A stretch of DNA of 64,000 nt from Sporosarcina luteola (GTDB taxonomy: Bacteria > Bacillota > Bacilli > Bacillales_A > Planococcaceae): contig NZ_BJYL01000012.1 in the NCBI RefSeq assembly GCF_007991495.1, positions 1 through 64,000 on the forward strand, read 5' to 3'. A program made the position numbers and the translations under genes. This document shows positions 10,001 to 17,034 of the stretch, one piece after another (position 1 is the first letter of the stretch; each line of letters starts with the position of its first letter). The notes beneath the pieces are model-generated. The model did not search any database, was not told where the DNA came from, and worked only from the letters and a program-made list of their open reading frames with translations.

Positions 10001-10163
10001 TTTAACAGAATTGGCAATTGCGGTCATTACGGGGTTGATCGTGCTGTGCTTCATCTTGCTTCCGATCTTCCTGCCTGCCTTAATGGCACTTCCTGAAAGT
10101 TTATCGAATATCGTTTTCAGCAAGAAGGGAAAAAGCAAAGAGTTAGAAAAAAAGACAGTATGA
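7080..10163 (+). CDS. MMPL/RND family exporter with a long extracellular coiled-coil insert (YdgH-like)
   Basis: A 1027-residue membrane protein. It has two MMPL halves, each a membrane anchor, an extracellular domain and a five-helix bundle. The proton-relay-type motifs GLGTDYNILLFNRF (near residue 242) and SLGVDYSIFLMMRF (near 917) mark the two halves. Between them, about residues 460-760 form a long Gly/Asn-rich heptad region with recurring GL..I..G units, like the coiled stalks of YhgE/Pip and Firmicute MmpL proteins. Family members export lipids, siderophores or toxic amphiphiles; the substrate here is unknown. GGGAGG lies 7 bases before ATG 7080. It forms an operon with the upstream MarR regulator. 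Confidence 0.9.
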   Translation: MRTIIKGRWFILAIWLIATVVLTVIQPDVNAILRDQGQEGTSKDSPSVVASDILKKMDTTVGTDNLIVFHDKDKISDQDMEQIGKVINSLKDSSSEIGITDMIDPFNMPDAKSSLVSEDGTTLMVSYKLDKKGREIDDIQPLFEAKLDKVPVEYYLSGEDFINNDYLQATQAGVEKSAALTVIFILVVLIIAFRSVVTPLVSLVAVAFSYLTSMGIAAQLIDKAGFPITSLTQMLLVLILFGLGTDYNILLFNRFKEELSKGHSIDDSIVNTYKTAGKTIAYSILTVFIAFLALVFSESPIYQSGVVVVIGVTLLLLEILTLTPFIMKVLGKKLFWPSKNVGGHKENKFWGKASTLGIKHPIIITLIVLLIIGPMVIFHDEKLNFDTVGELGNKYPSSKAINLVSEHFGKGQSMPATVVIENKNALDNNDSLAVIDDITERLKGMKGIKQVSSVTQPLGERIDDFYVSGQMGTVTDGLSKTQNGVDTISDGMKEASEKLGSADFSQVSEMVDGTAKLQDGVTALANGLKQIQAGIDDGTSNSQTISNGLTSIETNLSEMSGGVSMLADNYGKMQAGYKEMGTHYQDAAKALLGVKETLSLMQSMVADLGNSYADLMNDEHYMGLKQTLTTLSSSLGDITPESINQLNEQYNAATAGFGTANKNLAEISNGLDKITAGLKQLKEGLGEASSGIGTIVTNMDNVNTGLGQMKSGQEQLAEGLNGFSVFGDQLSEVNGGLEGISDGIGQTNGYLTQLNKNKSFFIPKEALTNDEFKGSLDAFMSKDRTITKMTVILNDDPYSNAALQTIEKMNDTISAGLKGTVLSDSEYGTAGSSARTRDMNDILSRDLNKTTVIVIAGVLLVLFFVIRSFWTPIFITASLVGAYYAAMFVVNSIFINMLGYAGLSSFVPFFSFIIIVSLGVDYSIFLMMRFKEYPDLPPKEAIVMASKHIGGVIISAVVILGGTFATLTPAGIVLLTELAIAVITGLIVLCFILLPIFLPALMALPESLSNIVFSKKGKSKELEKKTV

Positions 10164-10536
10164 TTGCAGGATCTGTCGAATGATCGAGTTGAAATTCAAC
10201 ATATATTGTCGAACACCAGCAGCGTATGCCATTTTACGCTTGCTGGTGTTCTTTTATTTTTTCGTAAAAACACCATAAGAAAAATGGAATTTATCATAAA
10301 AATTAAAGTCAAAAATCGAATTTAGACAGCGTTTTCATTTTATCTTCCAGATTAGTATAAAATAAATTCAAAATTATTTAGTTAGCCATAAGGCGCTATA
10401 CAAAGGACTTCGTGAGGAGTTTGTATTTTCTATCTGGTTCAAATTAACCGATAATTGGTTGATGTTTAAAATTCCCTATGTTACTCTGTTAACTATCAAA
10501 CTAATAGGTTTGATGAAAAAATAAAGGGGGCACATT
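10164..10536 (+). other. Intergenic leader before the ehu-type operon
   Basis: This 373-bp gap begins with the mmpL terminator. The rest is AT-rich. It contains a weak hairpin ATACAAA/TTTGTAT near 10398-10426 and a second hairpin ATCAAAC (10495-10501) with GTTTGAT (10508-10514), 10 bases before the ribosome-binding site. The second hairpin could modulate translation of the binding protein. No clear promoter or known riboswitch was recognised. Confidence 0.5.
10212..10260 (+). terminator. Intrinsic terminator of marR-mmpL
   Basis: Stem AACACCAGC (10212-10220) with GCTGGTGTT (10242-10250), inner AGCGTA/TACGCT pairs, then CTTTTATTTT. Its sequence is related to the terminator at 6393 on the other side of this operon. 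Confidence 0.9.
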
Positions 10537-11412
10537 GTGAAGAATTTTAAGATTAGTATTTTAGCAATGGCATTGTTAGTAATTCTTGCTGCATGTGGCA
10601 AAGATGACTCAGCAGCAGGAGAAGGTTTATTGAGTTCATTACAGGACAAAGGTGTAGTGAAAATCGGATTTGCAAATGAAAAACCATATGCATTTGAAGA
10701 AGATGGAGAGTTGCAAGGCGGCGCAGTGGCAATCGCAAAAGCTGTCTTTGAAAATCTTGGCATAGAGGAAGTTGACGGTCATTTATCCGATTTCGGTCAG
10801 TTGATCCCAGGGCTTGGTGCTGGGAAATTTGATGTAATTACTGCTGGTATGGCGATCACGCCTGACCGTTGTGGAAGCGTTGAATTCGGTGAGCCTGAAA
10901 TTCAATACGGGGAAGGGTTGATCGTCGCGACGGGCAATCCGGAGAATTTGCGTAGCTACGCAGATATCGCGGCGAATCCTGAAATTACTGTTGCGGTCAT
11001 GAGCGGAGCGACGGAAAAGGATTTCATGATGCGTGAAGGCGTGGATGAAAAACAGATCATGATGGTTCCTGATATCCCTGCTTCGTTTGCGGCTGTTGAA
11101 TCAGGAAGGGCGCAAGCAACGACAGGTACTGAAATGACGATTAAAATGGCATTGGAGTCTGCGAATAAAGACAAATTGGAGTTCGTAGAGGACTTTGTGC
11201 AACCGGACATTGAAGGTGTACCAAGTTACGGCGCGGCTGCTTTCCGTATTGACGATGACGAATTAAGAGAAGCGTATAATACTGAACTTAAGAAGTTGAA
11301 AGAAAGCGGGAAGATTGCTGAACTCATCGAACCGTACGGATTTACGAAAGAAATGAATGTAGTGGATCCGGCATTAACGACTGAAAGTATTTGTAGCGGC
11401 GAAAATTACTAA
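10537..11412 (+). CDS. ehuB: Ectoine/hydroxyectoine-type ABC transporter substrate-binding lipoprotein (EhuB-like)
   Basis: A 291-residue lipoprotein with a signal peptide ending in lipobox LAAC (Cys20). The family-3 solute-binding fold starts at GVVKIGFANEKPYAFEEDG, and the conserved loop FDVITAGMAITPDRC is near residue 100, as in EhuB. EhuB delivers ectoines to a polar-amino-acid-type ABC permease for osmoprotection or nutrition. The set of two permeases plus one ATPase immediately downstream supports the call. A cystine- or other amino-acid-specific paralogue cannot be fully excluded. GTG 10537 follows AAGGGGG by 6 bases. A terminator-like hairpin after the gene probably lets it be expressed above the permease genes. 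Confidence 0.82.
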   Translation: MKNFKISILAMALLVILAACGKDDSAAGEGLLSSLQDKGVVKIGFANEKPYAFEEDGELQGGAVAIAKAVFENLGIEEVDGHLSDFGQLIPGLGAGKFDVITAGMAITPDRCGSVEFGEPEIQYGEGLIVATGNPENLRSYADIAANPEITVAVMSGATEKDFMMREGVDEKQIMMVPDIPASFAAVESGRAQATTGTEMTIKMALESANKDKLEFVEDFVQPDIEGVPSYGAAAFRIDDDELREAYNTELKKLKESGKIAELIEPYGFTKEMNVVDPALTTESICSGENY

Positions 11413-11422
11413 GCTGGTTTGA

Positions 11423-11457
11423 AGGGTCACGCCTTTGACAGGTTTGACCCTGTTTTT
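11423..11457 (+). terminator. Intra-operon attenuating hairpin after ehuB
   Basis: AGGGTCA (11423-11429) pairs with TGACCCT (11445-11451), followed by GTTTTTC. It lies between the binding-protein gene and the first permease gene, where partial termination would raise the binding-protein:permease ratio. Confidence 0.65.
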
Positions 11458-11505
11458 CTTTCATGTTGTTCGTGACCACTAGACTATAAATGGAGTTGTT
11501 TTGTT

Positions 11506-12165
11506 TTGGCCATAACTGAAATAACCCTCATGCTCATGAGGGGAATAAAAGTTACATTGATTGTACTCGTACTGTCAATCATTCTCTCTTCGTTAATCGC
11601 TTTGATTGCAGGCCTATCAAGAGTATACCATAACAAACTATTAACCGGTTTTACGGGTTTCTACGTAGAAATCTTCAGAGGGACATCACTCATCGTCCAA
11701 CTTTTTTGGTTTTCCTACGCATTGCCAGGTCTCTTTAACATCCACCTTGGAAGTGATATATGGGTCGCAGTTTTGGCGATTTCATTGAACTACGGGGCTT
11801 ATATGTCCGAGATTGTTAGAGGGGCTATCCTATCCGTTCCGCAAGGGCAAACAGAAGCTTCAATTGCGCTGAATTTAACAAGGTTTCAAAGGATGCGGCA
11901 TATTATCGTTCCGCAGGCGATAAGGATGATGCTGCCGGAATACGGAAATTACTTGATTCAAATATTGAAAGCGACCTCGCTCGTTTCGTTAATTGGATTA
12001 ACTGACCTTTTGTATTACGGAAACATATACAGAAGTACACATTTGACGGAAGCTCCTACAGTTTACATGATCATTCTACTCCTTTACTTCCTGCTTGCAT
12101 TGCCTCTTATTGGGTTTACAAGGAAAATGGAGAAAGTCGCTAAGAAAGGGGTGGTTCACGGATGA
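11506..12165 (+). CDS. ehuC: Ectoine-type ABC transporter permease (EhuC-like)
   Basis: A 219-residue polar-amino-acid-type permease with about five membrane helices. The EAA loop that docks the ATPase reads EASIALNLTRFQRMRHIIVPQA near residues 120-141 (the conserved Ala/Gly is replaced here as in HisM-type proteins). The preceding ISLNYGAYMSEIVRGAI is the HisMQ hallmark. The start is TTG 11506, with GGAG 10 bases upstream; no in-frame ATG precedes the first helix. The stop overlaps the next permease by 4 bases (ATGA), so the two are translationally coupled and probably form a heterodimer. Confidence 0.85.
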   Translation: MAITEITLMLMRGIKVTLIVLVLSIILSSLIALIAGLSRVYHNKLLTGFTGFYVEIFRGTSLIVQLFWFSYALPGLFNIHLGSDIWVAVLAISLNYGAYMSEIVRGAILSVPQGQTEASIALNLTRFQRMRHIIVPQAIRMMLPEYGNYLIQILKATSLVSLIGLTDLLYYGNIYRSTHLTEAPTVYMIILLLYFLLALPLIGFTRKMEKVAKKGVVHG

Positions 12166-12848
12166 CTTGGAGTTGGGATGTTTTTATCAACGTTATTCCA
12201 ATTATATTCAAAGGTCTGTGGATCACAGTCGGATTGACGATCGCTTGTTATTTATTTGCAATGATTTTCGGCTTTTTCTGGGTGTTCATGAGCCGTATTC
12301 CATGGAGGCCTGTCAATTGGCTATTTAGATGGATTGCGGAATTTATTCGTTCCACACCTCCGCTTGTCCAATTGTTTTTCATCTATTATGCATGGCCGGC
12401 TATCCCGGTGATAGGTGTTACGCTAAATCCTTTCGTCGCTGCGATACTCGGTCTTGGTATACATTTCAGTACGTACACGTCTGAAGTGTATCGCTCGGGA
12501 ATTGAAAGTGTCGATAAAGGACAATGGGAAGCGTCTACTGCTCTGAATTTATCGACCGCGCAAAAATGGAGGCATATTATTTTGCCGCAAGCGATTCCAC
12601 CGACAATCCCGATGCTCGGAAATTACTTGATCATCATGTTTAAGGAAGTGCCATTGGCTTCAACAATCGGTGTCGTTGCCATGCTGCACTTGGCGAACGA
12701 TTATGGCGCTCAATATTATAAATATGTAGAGCCTTTAACCGTCGTGGCATTGTTCTTCCTTCTGTTAAGCTATCCGTCCGCTTTGCTGATCGGTAGATTG
12801 GAAAAGAAGTACAATCGGCGGTTCGATAAAAAGACGGCTACCTTATAA
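12162..12848 (+). CDS. ehuD: Ectoine-type ABC transporter permease (EhuD-like)
   Basis: A 228-residue second permease of the importer. It has five to six membrane segments, the HisMQ stretch GIHFSTYTSEVYRSGIESV near residue 105, and the EAA loop EASTALNLSTAQKWRHIILP. It starts inside the stop of the upstream permease (ATGA), with AAAGGGG just before. Paired with the upstream subunit, it forms the membrane channel. The ATPase gene follows after 18 bp. Confidence 0.85.
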   Translation: MTWSWDVFINVIPIIFKGLWITVGLTIACYLFAMIFGFFWVFMSRIPWRPVNWLFRWIAEFIRSTPPLVQLFFIYYAWPAIPVIGVTLNPFVAAILGLGIHFSTYTSEVYRSGIESVDKGQWEASTALNLSTAQKWRHIILPQAIPPTIPMLGNYLIIMFKEVPLASTIGVVAMLHLANDYGAQYYKYVEPLTVVALFFLLLSYPSALLIGRLEKKYNRRFDKKTATL

Positions 12849-12866
12849 AGCGAAGGAGAATTTTTA

Positions 12867-13646
12867 ATGGAAGAACCAATTGTACAATATAAAAATATCC
12901 GGAAATCATTCGGTGACGTGGAGGTACTGAAGGGCATCAATTTGGACATTATGCCCGGAGAAAAAGTCGCTTTGATCGGGCCGAGTGGTTCAGGAAAAAC
13001 GACAATTATCCGGTTACTGATGACGTTGGAGCAGCCGACTGGCGGCATCATCGAAGTGAACGGGGAAAATCTCTGGCTAATGCAGAATAAGAAAAACGAA
13101 CTCGTTGAAGCGGATGACAAACATTTACGTAAAATCCGAGGCGATATCGGAATGGTCTTTCAGCACTTCAATCTTTTTCCACATATGACCATTTTGGAAA
13201 ACTGTATGTTGGCTCCGACAATCGTCAAAAAGAAAGACAAAGCCGACGTGAAAAAGACAGCCCTTGAAATGCTCGATAAGGTCGGCCTTTCTGATAAAGT
13301 CGATTTGTATCCAAGCCAACTTTCAGGAGGACAGAAGCAACGTGTTGCTATGGCGAGAGCCCTTATGATGCGACCGAAAGTGATGCTATTTGATGAAGTG
13401 ACGTCCGCACTGGATCCCGAACTCGTCGGCGAAGTGCTTGAAGTTATTCGCGATCTTGCAAAAGCGGGTGATATGGCCATGATTCTCGTCACGCATGAAA
13501 TGGATTTTGCCCTTGATATCGCAGACAGGGTCCTGTTCTTGAACGAAGGAACCATTGAAGAAGAAGGGCACCCGACTGAAATATTGGTAAACCCGAAAAG
13601 CGAACGATTGAAAGATTTCCTTACCCGATTTACAAACAGCAGATAA
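12867..13646 (+). CDS. ehuA: Ectoine-type ABC transporter ATPase (EhuA-like)
   Basis: A 259-residue polar-amino-acid-type ATPase. Walker A GPSGSGKTT is near residues 38-46, the Q loop VFQHFNLFPHMTILEN near 95, the signature LSGGQKQR near 153, and Walker B VMLFDEVTSALDPE near 175. Family-typical DEVTSALDP suits the GlnQ/HisP/EhuA group. An insert of about 15 residues before the Q loop (LWLMQNKKNELVEADDKHL) is also usual in EhuA. The ribosome-binding site GAAGGAG lies 9 bases before ATG. It is the last gene of the ehu-type operon. Confidence 0.87.
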   Translation: MEEPIVQYKNIRKSFGDVEVLKGINLDIMPGEKVALIGPSGSGKTTIIRLLMTLEQPTGGIIEVNGENLWLMQNKKNELVEADDKHLRKIRGDIGMVFQHFNLFPHMTILENCMLAPTIVKKKDKADVKKTALEMLDKVGLSDKVDLYPSQLSGGQKQRVAMARALMMRPKVMLFDEVTSALDPELVGEVLEVIRDLAKAGDMAMILVTHEMDFALDIADRVLFLNEGTIEEEGHPTEILVNPKSERLKDFLTRFTNSR

Positions 13647-13707
13647 TAATAGAAGAAAGCTGCCAGATGTTTTTAACAGGTTCGGTTGATGGGGAGGAGA
13701 TGCTGAA

Positions 13708-13752
13708 ATGCACTACAATTATCACCCCCATCAACGCCATTTCACACCTTAA
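13708..13752 (+). CDS. Possible 14-residue His-rich peptide
   Basis: A tiny ORF reads MHYNYHPHQRHFTP then TAA. A strong Shine-Dalgarno GGGGAGGAG ends 8 bases before its ATG. Five of 14 residues are His. Part of the ribosome-binding site lies in one arm of a 10-bp inverted repeat, so translation could be gated by RNA folding. It is either a genuine mini-peptide, a leader, or chance; no family was recognised. Confidence 0.3.
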   Translation: MHYNYHPHQRHFTP

Positions 13753-13772
13753 TTAACAGTGTAGGCAGCATT

Positions 13773-13798
13773 AAAAAACGCACAGTGTGCGTTTTTTT
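13773..13798 (+). terminator. Intrinsic terminator downstream of the ehu operon
   Basis: AAAAAACGCAC pairs with GTGCGTTTTTTT around a 3-base loop; the T tract ends at 13798. Confidence 0.85.
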
Positions 13799-13863
13799 AC
13801 TTACCATATTCTATTATAGTGACTGATTTAACAATCGCGCCCTTTATTAAATAGAAGAAAACT

Positions 13864-13913
13864 GTTGATTTGCGCTCCAGACGATACACTTTTCGGAGGT
13901 CGTGCGGTGAACC
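13864..13913 (-). repeat. Decayed partial copy of family-1 intergenic repeat
   Basis: Starting at GTTGATTTGCGCTCCAG and ending at CGTGCGGTGAACC, this stretch aligns with the reverse complement of the 3' third of the intact repeat at 38753-38888, with scattered substitutions and a short gap. The rest of the element is absent. It lies just past the 3' end of the hypothetical gene at 13925. Confidence 0.65.
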
Positions 13914-13924
13914 TAATTAGTCAA

Positions 13925-14314
13925 TTAAGCGAATAGGCTAGCCATATATCTGTCATTTTTTATATCCTTAACCGTCTTTTGATAAGTTGGAAGGATATCT
14001 TCTAGCTTTCCGCTATCGACTATACTTAGAATTAAATTTTTGTTACTTCTCCCCGTGCTATTTACGGGATAGGTATATATTATATAAGGTGCATTGTAAG
14101 AATAATGGCATGGAACAATCTCAATAAGCAAATGAGTAGCATAAGGATAGTCAGCACTGTATCCTTCTTTATTAAAACTAATAAAATCTTTTTCACCCAT
14201 TAGTACATGTGCATAATCAATACATTGTTTTCCTCTTCTTTTTAATTTTTGTCTTTTTGCCCGTCTAAGTAAGTTATATCTATTACCTAATTTTTGCTTT
14301 ATCCTCTTTTTCAT
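13925..14314 (-). CDS. Hypothetical protein, 129 aa
   Basis: A 129-residue basic protein. A Lys/Arg-rich N-terminus (MKKRIKQKLGNRYNLLRRAK) is followed by a compact domain rich in Tyr and beta-prone residues (HLLIEIVPCHYSYNAPYIIY). No family was recognised. ATG 14314 was chosen because GGGGGAG lies 6 bases upstream; a TTG five codons earlier overlaps that ribosome-binding site. The gene stands alone in a variable region and is more AT-rich than its neighbours, which suggests acquired DNA (inference). The basic start could suggest nucleic-acid contact, but nothing proves it. Confidence 0.6.
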   Translation of the reverse strand: MKKRIKQKLGNRYNLLRRAKRQKLKRRGKQCIDYAHVLMGEKDFISFNKEGYSADYPYATHLLIEIVPCHYSYNAPYIIYTYPVNSTGRSNKNLILSIVDSGKLEDILPTYQKTVKDIKNDRYMASLFA

Positions 14315-14629
14315 AAAAATCTCCCCCAAAATGGTCTTTTTACTTATTAAATCAGTTTACTTATTAAACGAAATGGTTCCAAGTGCAATAAAGGCACGAT
14401 CAAACGCACCCAGATAGTTTAATAAAAACAGCGTTGCTTATTCAATTAAAGGCTCTGTTTGTTGAACAAATCTACTTCTTATATCTCTATTTTATCACAA
14501 AAACCTATATAGTAGGTTATAATATTATTATGTAAACAAGAGTGATAGAAGTGAATAAATGAAATTTCGAACCGTTCCATGTAGAATGAAATCGACAGGA
14601 AAGTTATTTATTGAAAGGGGAATGTAAAC
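14315..14629. other. Intergenic region upstream of brxA
   Basis: A 315-bp AT-rich gap. It holds possible -10 boxes (TATAAT at 14519-14524), suitable for brxA transcription, and the brxA ribosome-binding site GAAAGGGG. A 22-codon ORF starting near 14560 overlaps that site and was not accepted. Confidence 0.4.
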
Positions 14630-15067
14630 ATGAACGCGTACGATGAATATATGAAGGGCATCGTGAAACCGATGCGTGAGGAATTGATTCAAACCGGATT
14701 TACGGAGTTGACAACTGCTGAAGATGTGCAAGAAACGATGGATGGGCTAAAAGGGACTGCTTTGGTCGTTATTAATTCAGTGTGCGGCTGTGCGGCTGGA
14801 CTCGCACGTCCTGCGGTTAGAGAAGCACTAAGTGAGTCCACTGCAAAACCTGATCACTTATTAACGGTATTTGCGGGACAAGACAAAGAAGCAACTGCAA
14901 TGATGAGAGATTATTTCCCTGAAGTGCCGCCAAGCTCTCCTTCTGTCGCTGTTTGGAAAGATGGGGCATTGGCTTATTTCATTCCAAGAGAACAAATTGA
15001 GAACTTCGACATGGAACAAATCAAGGATCACCTGTCAGGCGTGCTGGAACAAGTTTGCACAAAGTGA
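14630..15067 (+). CDS. brxA: Bacilliredoxin (BrxA/YphP family)
   Basis: A 145-residue thioredoxin-like protein of the BrxA/BrxB (UPF0403) family. It removes bacillithiol from S-bacillithiolated proteins after oxidative stress. The active-site motif CGC is at Cys52-Gly-Cys54 in the context VINSVCGCAAGLARP. Length matches the family (about 144 aa). Its place near cvfC/ypgR, ypiP and thyA-type genes matches yphP rather than yqiW. AAAGGGG is 8 bases before ATG 14630. The stop overlaps the start of the following methyltransferase gene. Confidence 0.92.
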   Translation: MNAYDEYMKGIVKPMREELIQTGFTELTTAEDVQETMDGLKGTALVVINSVCGCAAGLARPAVREALSESTAKPDHLLTVFAGQDKEATAMMRDYFPEVPPSSPSVAVWKDGALAYFIPREQIENFDMEQIKDHLSGVLEQVCTK

Positions 15068-15843
15068 CAACGATTATTACGACTGCCGGTAGACCGGATG
15101 AAACGACATATGAATTAGCAAAGGCTGCAAGTGATGAATTAGGATTTCCTATAGTGGAAAGGAAAAAGCGATCGATCTCGCGCATGCAAAATGAATATGC
15201 ATCCGATATTCTCGTTGCCGGAAAAGAGCGTTATGAACTTTTTCGAAAGGGGATGGATCAACCTTTTTTCTTCCATCCAAATTCCGCTGCTTTCCGTTTA
15301 AAGCGTATCGTCAGAGGGGAAATGGATCCGCTTATCGATGCGAGTCAATTATCGGCAGGTGATACATTTCTGGATTGTACACTTGGATTAGCTTCAGATA
15401 GTATCATTGCTTCCTATATAATAGGTGAGCCTGGCAAATGCGTCGGTTTGGAAGGAGATCCGACTGTCGCGTTTTTAACGAAGGTTGGACTTGGAAAATT
15501 TCATACCGATTCTCAGACTTTAGCTATGGCCATGAAGGGCATTAAAGTCATCCACTCCGAAGCGTTGACATATCTTCGGACGCAAGCGGATCATTCATGG
15601 GATATTGTCTATATCGACCCGATGTTCCACGCGCCCATCGAAGAATCTTCTAATTTCACGCCCCTCCGTCAGGCAGGTATACATACTACTTTGACGGAAG
15701 AATGGATGAATGAGGCCTTCAGAGTTTGCAAACGTCGAGTCGTCGTAAAGGAAAGGTATGATGCGCCGGTGTTTGATCAGTTTAATCTGGAACGCATCAT
15801 CCGACCGAACACAAAATTTCATTATGGGTATTTATCTAAATGA
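15064..15843 (+). CDS. ypiP: Class I SAM-dependent methyltransferase (YpiP/RsmJ-like)
   Basis: A 259-residue protein resembling YpiP and the RsmJ-type rRNA methyltransferase fold. The SAM-binding segment TFLDCTLGLASDSIIASY is near residues 100-117; the acidic position VGLEGDP follows, and the catalytic-loop-like DIVYIDPMFH is near residue 182. The IDPMF motif resembles the [ND]PP[FY] motif of base N-methyltransferases. The target is not known. GTG 15064 overlaps the brxA stop (GTGA); an alternative in-frame TTG lies at 15055. It is co-transcribed with brxA and ends at a strong terminator. Confidence 0.83.
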   Translation: MTTIITTAGRPDETTYELAKAASDELGFPIVERKKRSISRMQNEYASDILVAGKERYELFRKGMDQPFFFHPNSAAFRLKRIVRGEMDPLIDASQLSAGDTFLDCTLGLASDSIIASYIIGEPGKCVGLEGDPTVAFLTKVGLGKFHTDSQTLAMAMKGIKVIHSEALTYLRTQADHSWDIVYIDPMFHAPIEESSNFTPLRQAGIHTTLTEEWMNEAFRVCKRRVVVKERYDAPVFDQFNLERIIRPNTKFHYGYLSK

Positions 15844-15846
15844 TTA

Positions 15847-15886
15847 AAGCCGTCAACTCAATGTAGAGTTGACGGCTTCATTTTTT
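15847..15886 (+). terminator. Intrinsic terminator of brxA-ypiP
   Basis: A perfect 13-bp stem AAGCCGTCAACTC (15847-15859) / GAGTTGACGGCTT (15866-15878), then CATTTTTT. It also lies 3' of the small minus-strand ORF at 15893. Confidence 0.92.
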
Positions 15887-15892
15887 GGGTGA

Positions 15893-15970
15893 TCAGTGGG
15901 TAAAATTCAACGAGCTTAAATAAAGGACTAGAACGAGCATTCCGATTCCCATTAGTAGTTGAACATCCAT
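15893..15970 (-). CDS. 25-residue hydrophobic mini-protein
   Basis: A short minus-strand ORF begins MDVQLLMGIGMLVLVLYLSS and ends after five more residues. GGAGG lies 9 bases before its ATG, an ideal ribosome-binding site. It would form a single transmembrane helix with a short polar tail. It shares a bidirectional hairpin with ypiP. No family was recognised. The combination of a good ribosome-binding site, membrane-helix composition and an adjacent terminator makes it a credible gene. Confidence 0.6.
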   Translation of the reverse strand: MDVQLLMGIGMLVLVLYLSSLNFTH

Positions 15971-16102
15971 TTATAAAAACCTCCTTATAAAACCTCACAA
16001 ATAAGTTCAGTTTTATTGTACAATGAAATTAAGAAATAAGAAACCTTTTCAATTTTTAAACGTAATTAATTACAGACTAATGATTTTCACTTTGTGCTTT
16101 TC

Positions 16103-16236
16103 GTTGCTTGGAGTGGAAGGCGGCGACTCCTGCGGGAATAGCATGAGTCTTGAGACCCCGCAGGGAGCGCGATTTTCGCGACCGAGGAGGCTCAAGCCAT
16201 GCCCGCGGAAAGCGTCCGCCTGGACCAGAAAGCAAC
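16103..16236 (+). repeat. Family-1 intergenic hairpin repeat, copy A (GTTGCTT ends)
   Basis: A 134-bp element bounded by GTTGCTT and AAGCAAC. The ends continue as an imperfect inverted repeat (GGAGTGGAAGGCGG against CCGCCTGGACC). The core contains GAGACCCCGCAGG and CGAGGAGGCTCAAGCC. The same element recurs at 38753 and 46189. It lies in the leader region of ypjP. No coding capacity is convincing. Confidence 0.9.
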
Positions 16237-16282
16237 TATTTAAGTTGGATATAACTATACATAACAATAAGCGGGTGATTAG

Positions 16283-16885
16283 ATGAAAAAACATTTCCAA
16301 AAATTAATAATTGCTATCGTCGCTGTGTTGACTCTTGGGGTCATATCACCGAGTCATGAAATTTGGACGACCCTTCAACCTAAAGACAGTTCGAGGGAAG
16401 CTGATCTTCCTACTTCTTCGAAACATGAGCTTCAATTAGGGCTCGAAGACTCGATATTTGACCGGGGACGGTTTGAACAGACACCATCTATTGAAGAAGC
16501 GCTATTCCATCCTGCGAAAGAAATGGCTTATATGAAATTTGGAACAAAAATTGGTCCCGTCATCCAAAGTGAATTTGACGAGAGCATCTTCCCGAAAATT
16601 GAAGAAGTCATCCATTCAACTGTCGCATCAGCTGGCGGGCTTGAAAAAAGAAGTCTTTCCATTACCGAAACGCCTTCCGGTCACTACGCCGAGAAAATCT
16701 TTCACGTTTCCGACACAGATGAGAATAAAGATCTGATCCGATTTCATGTAAGAACAGAGAAAAGACCACAAGATGGATATTTCTATAACTTCCATTATCA
16801 TTCTGCTGACGATAATTTCACAGTACATCATTCATTGGGAGATATCTATTGGTCCAAAAACACGCCTCCAAAATGGTTGTCCTAA
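16283..16885 (+). CDS. ypjP: YpjP family protein
   Basis: A 200-residue protein matching the Bacillales YpjP family. An N-terminal hydrophobic segment (residues 8-22) suggests export or membrane anchoring. The conserved body includes PAKEMAYMKFGTKIGPVI and an aromatic C-terminus (GYFYNFHYHSADDNFTVHHS). The function is unknown. In B. subtilis ypjP lies next to thyB and dfrA; here about 2.1 kb of variable DNA separates it from thyA. ATG 16283 follows GGGTGAT. A terminator follows immediately. Confidence 0.85.
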   Translation: MKKHFQKLIIAIVAVLTLGVISPSHEIWTTLQPKDSSREADLPTSSKHELQLGLEDSIFDRGRFEQTPSIEEALFHPAKEMAYMKFGTKIGPVIQSEFDESIFPKIEEVIHSTVASAGGLEKRSLSITETPSGHYAEKIFHVSDTDENKDLIRFHVRTEKRPQDGYFYNFHYHSADDNFTVHHSLGDIYWSKNTPPKWLS

Positions 16886-16914
16886 CACTCGTACAAAATA
16901 CGGGTGTTTTTTTT
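16884..16914 (+). terminator. Intrinsic terminator of ypjP
   Basis: AACACTCGTA pairs with TACGGGTGTT (one wobble), followed by an eight-T run. The stem begins at the ypjP stop. Confidence 0.85.
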
Positions 16915-17034
16915 ATTGCATAAACGCTGATATACCGACATCAATTCACCTCCTGTATTGGAGAGATGTTTAGTTTTAACTAAGTGTTTTTTCGAGTCAG
17001 ACTTAGATTTTTATAAAGGAAGCGTGGTATAGGT

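Larger units (their letters stand above)
13647..13924 (+). other. 3' region of the ehu operon: hairpins, a tiny ORF and a repeat fossil
   Basis: This 278-bp segment contains a 10-bp inverted repeat GTTGATGGGG (13685-13694) / CCCCATCAAC (13727-13736) that encloses a tiny ORF, then a strong terminator at 13773. It ends with a decayed family-1 repeat at 13864-13913. Confidence 0.6.

Noticed and set aside
14560..14628. 22-codon leader ORF before brxA
   Set aside because: It has a weak ribosome-binding site, covers the brxA ribosome-binding site, and its sequence is not suggestive of a leader peptide.
16023..16286. 87-codon ORF across repeat copy A
   Set aside because: Most of it is repeat sequence; it has no ribosome-binding site and overlaps the ypjP start.
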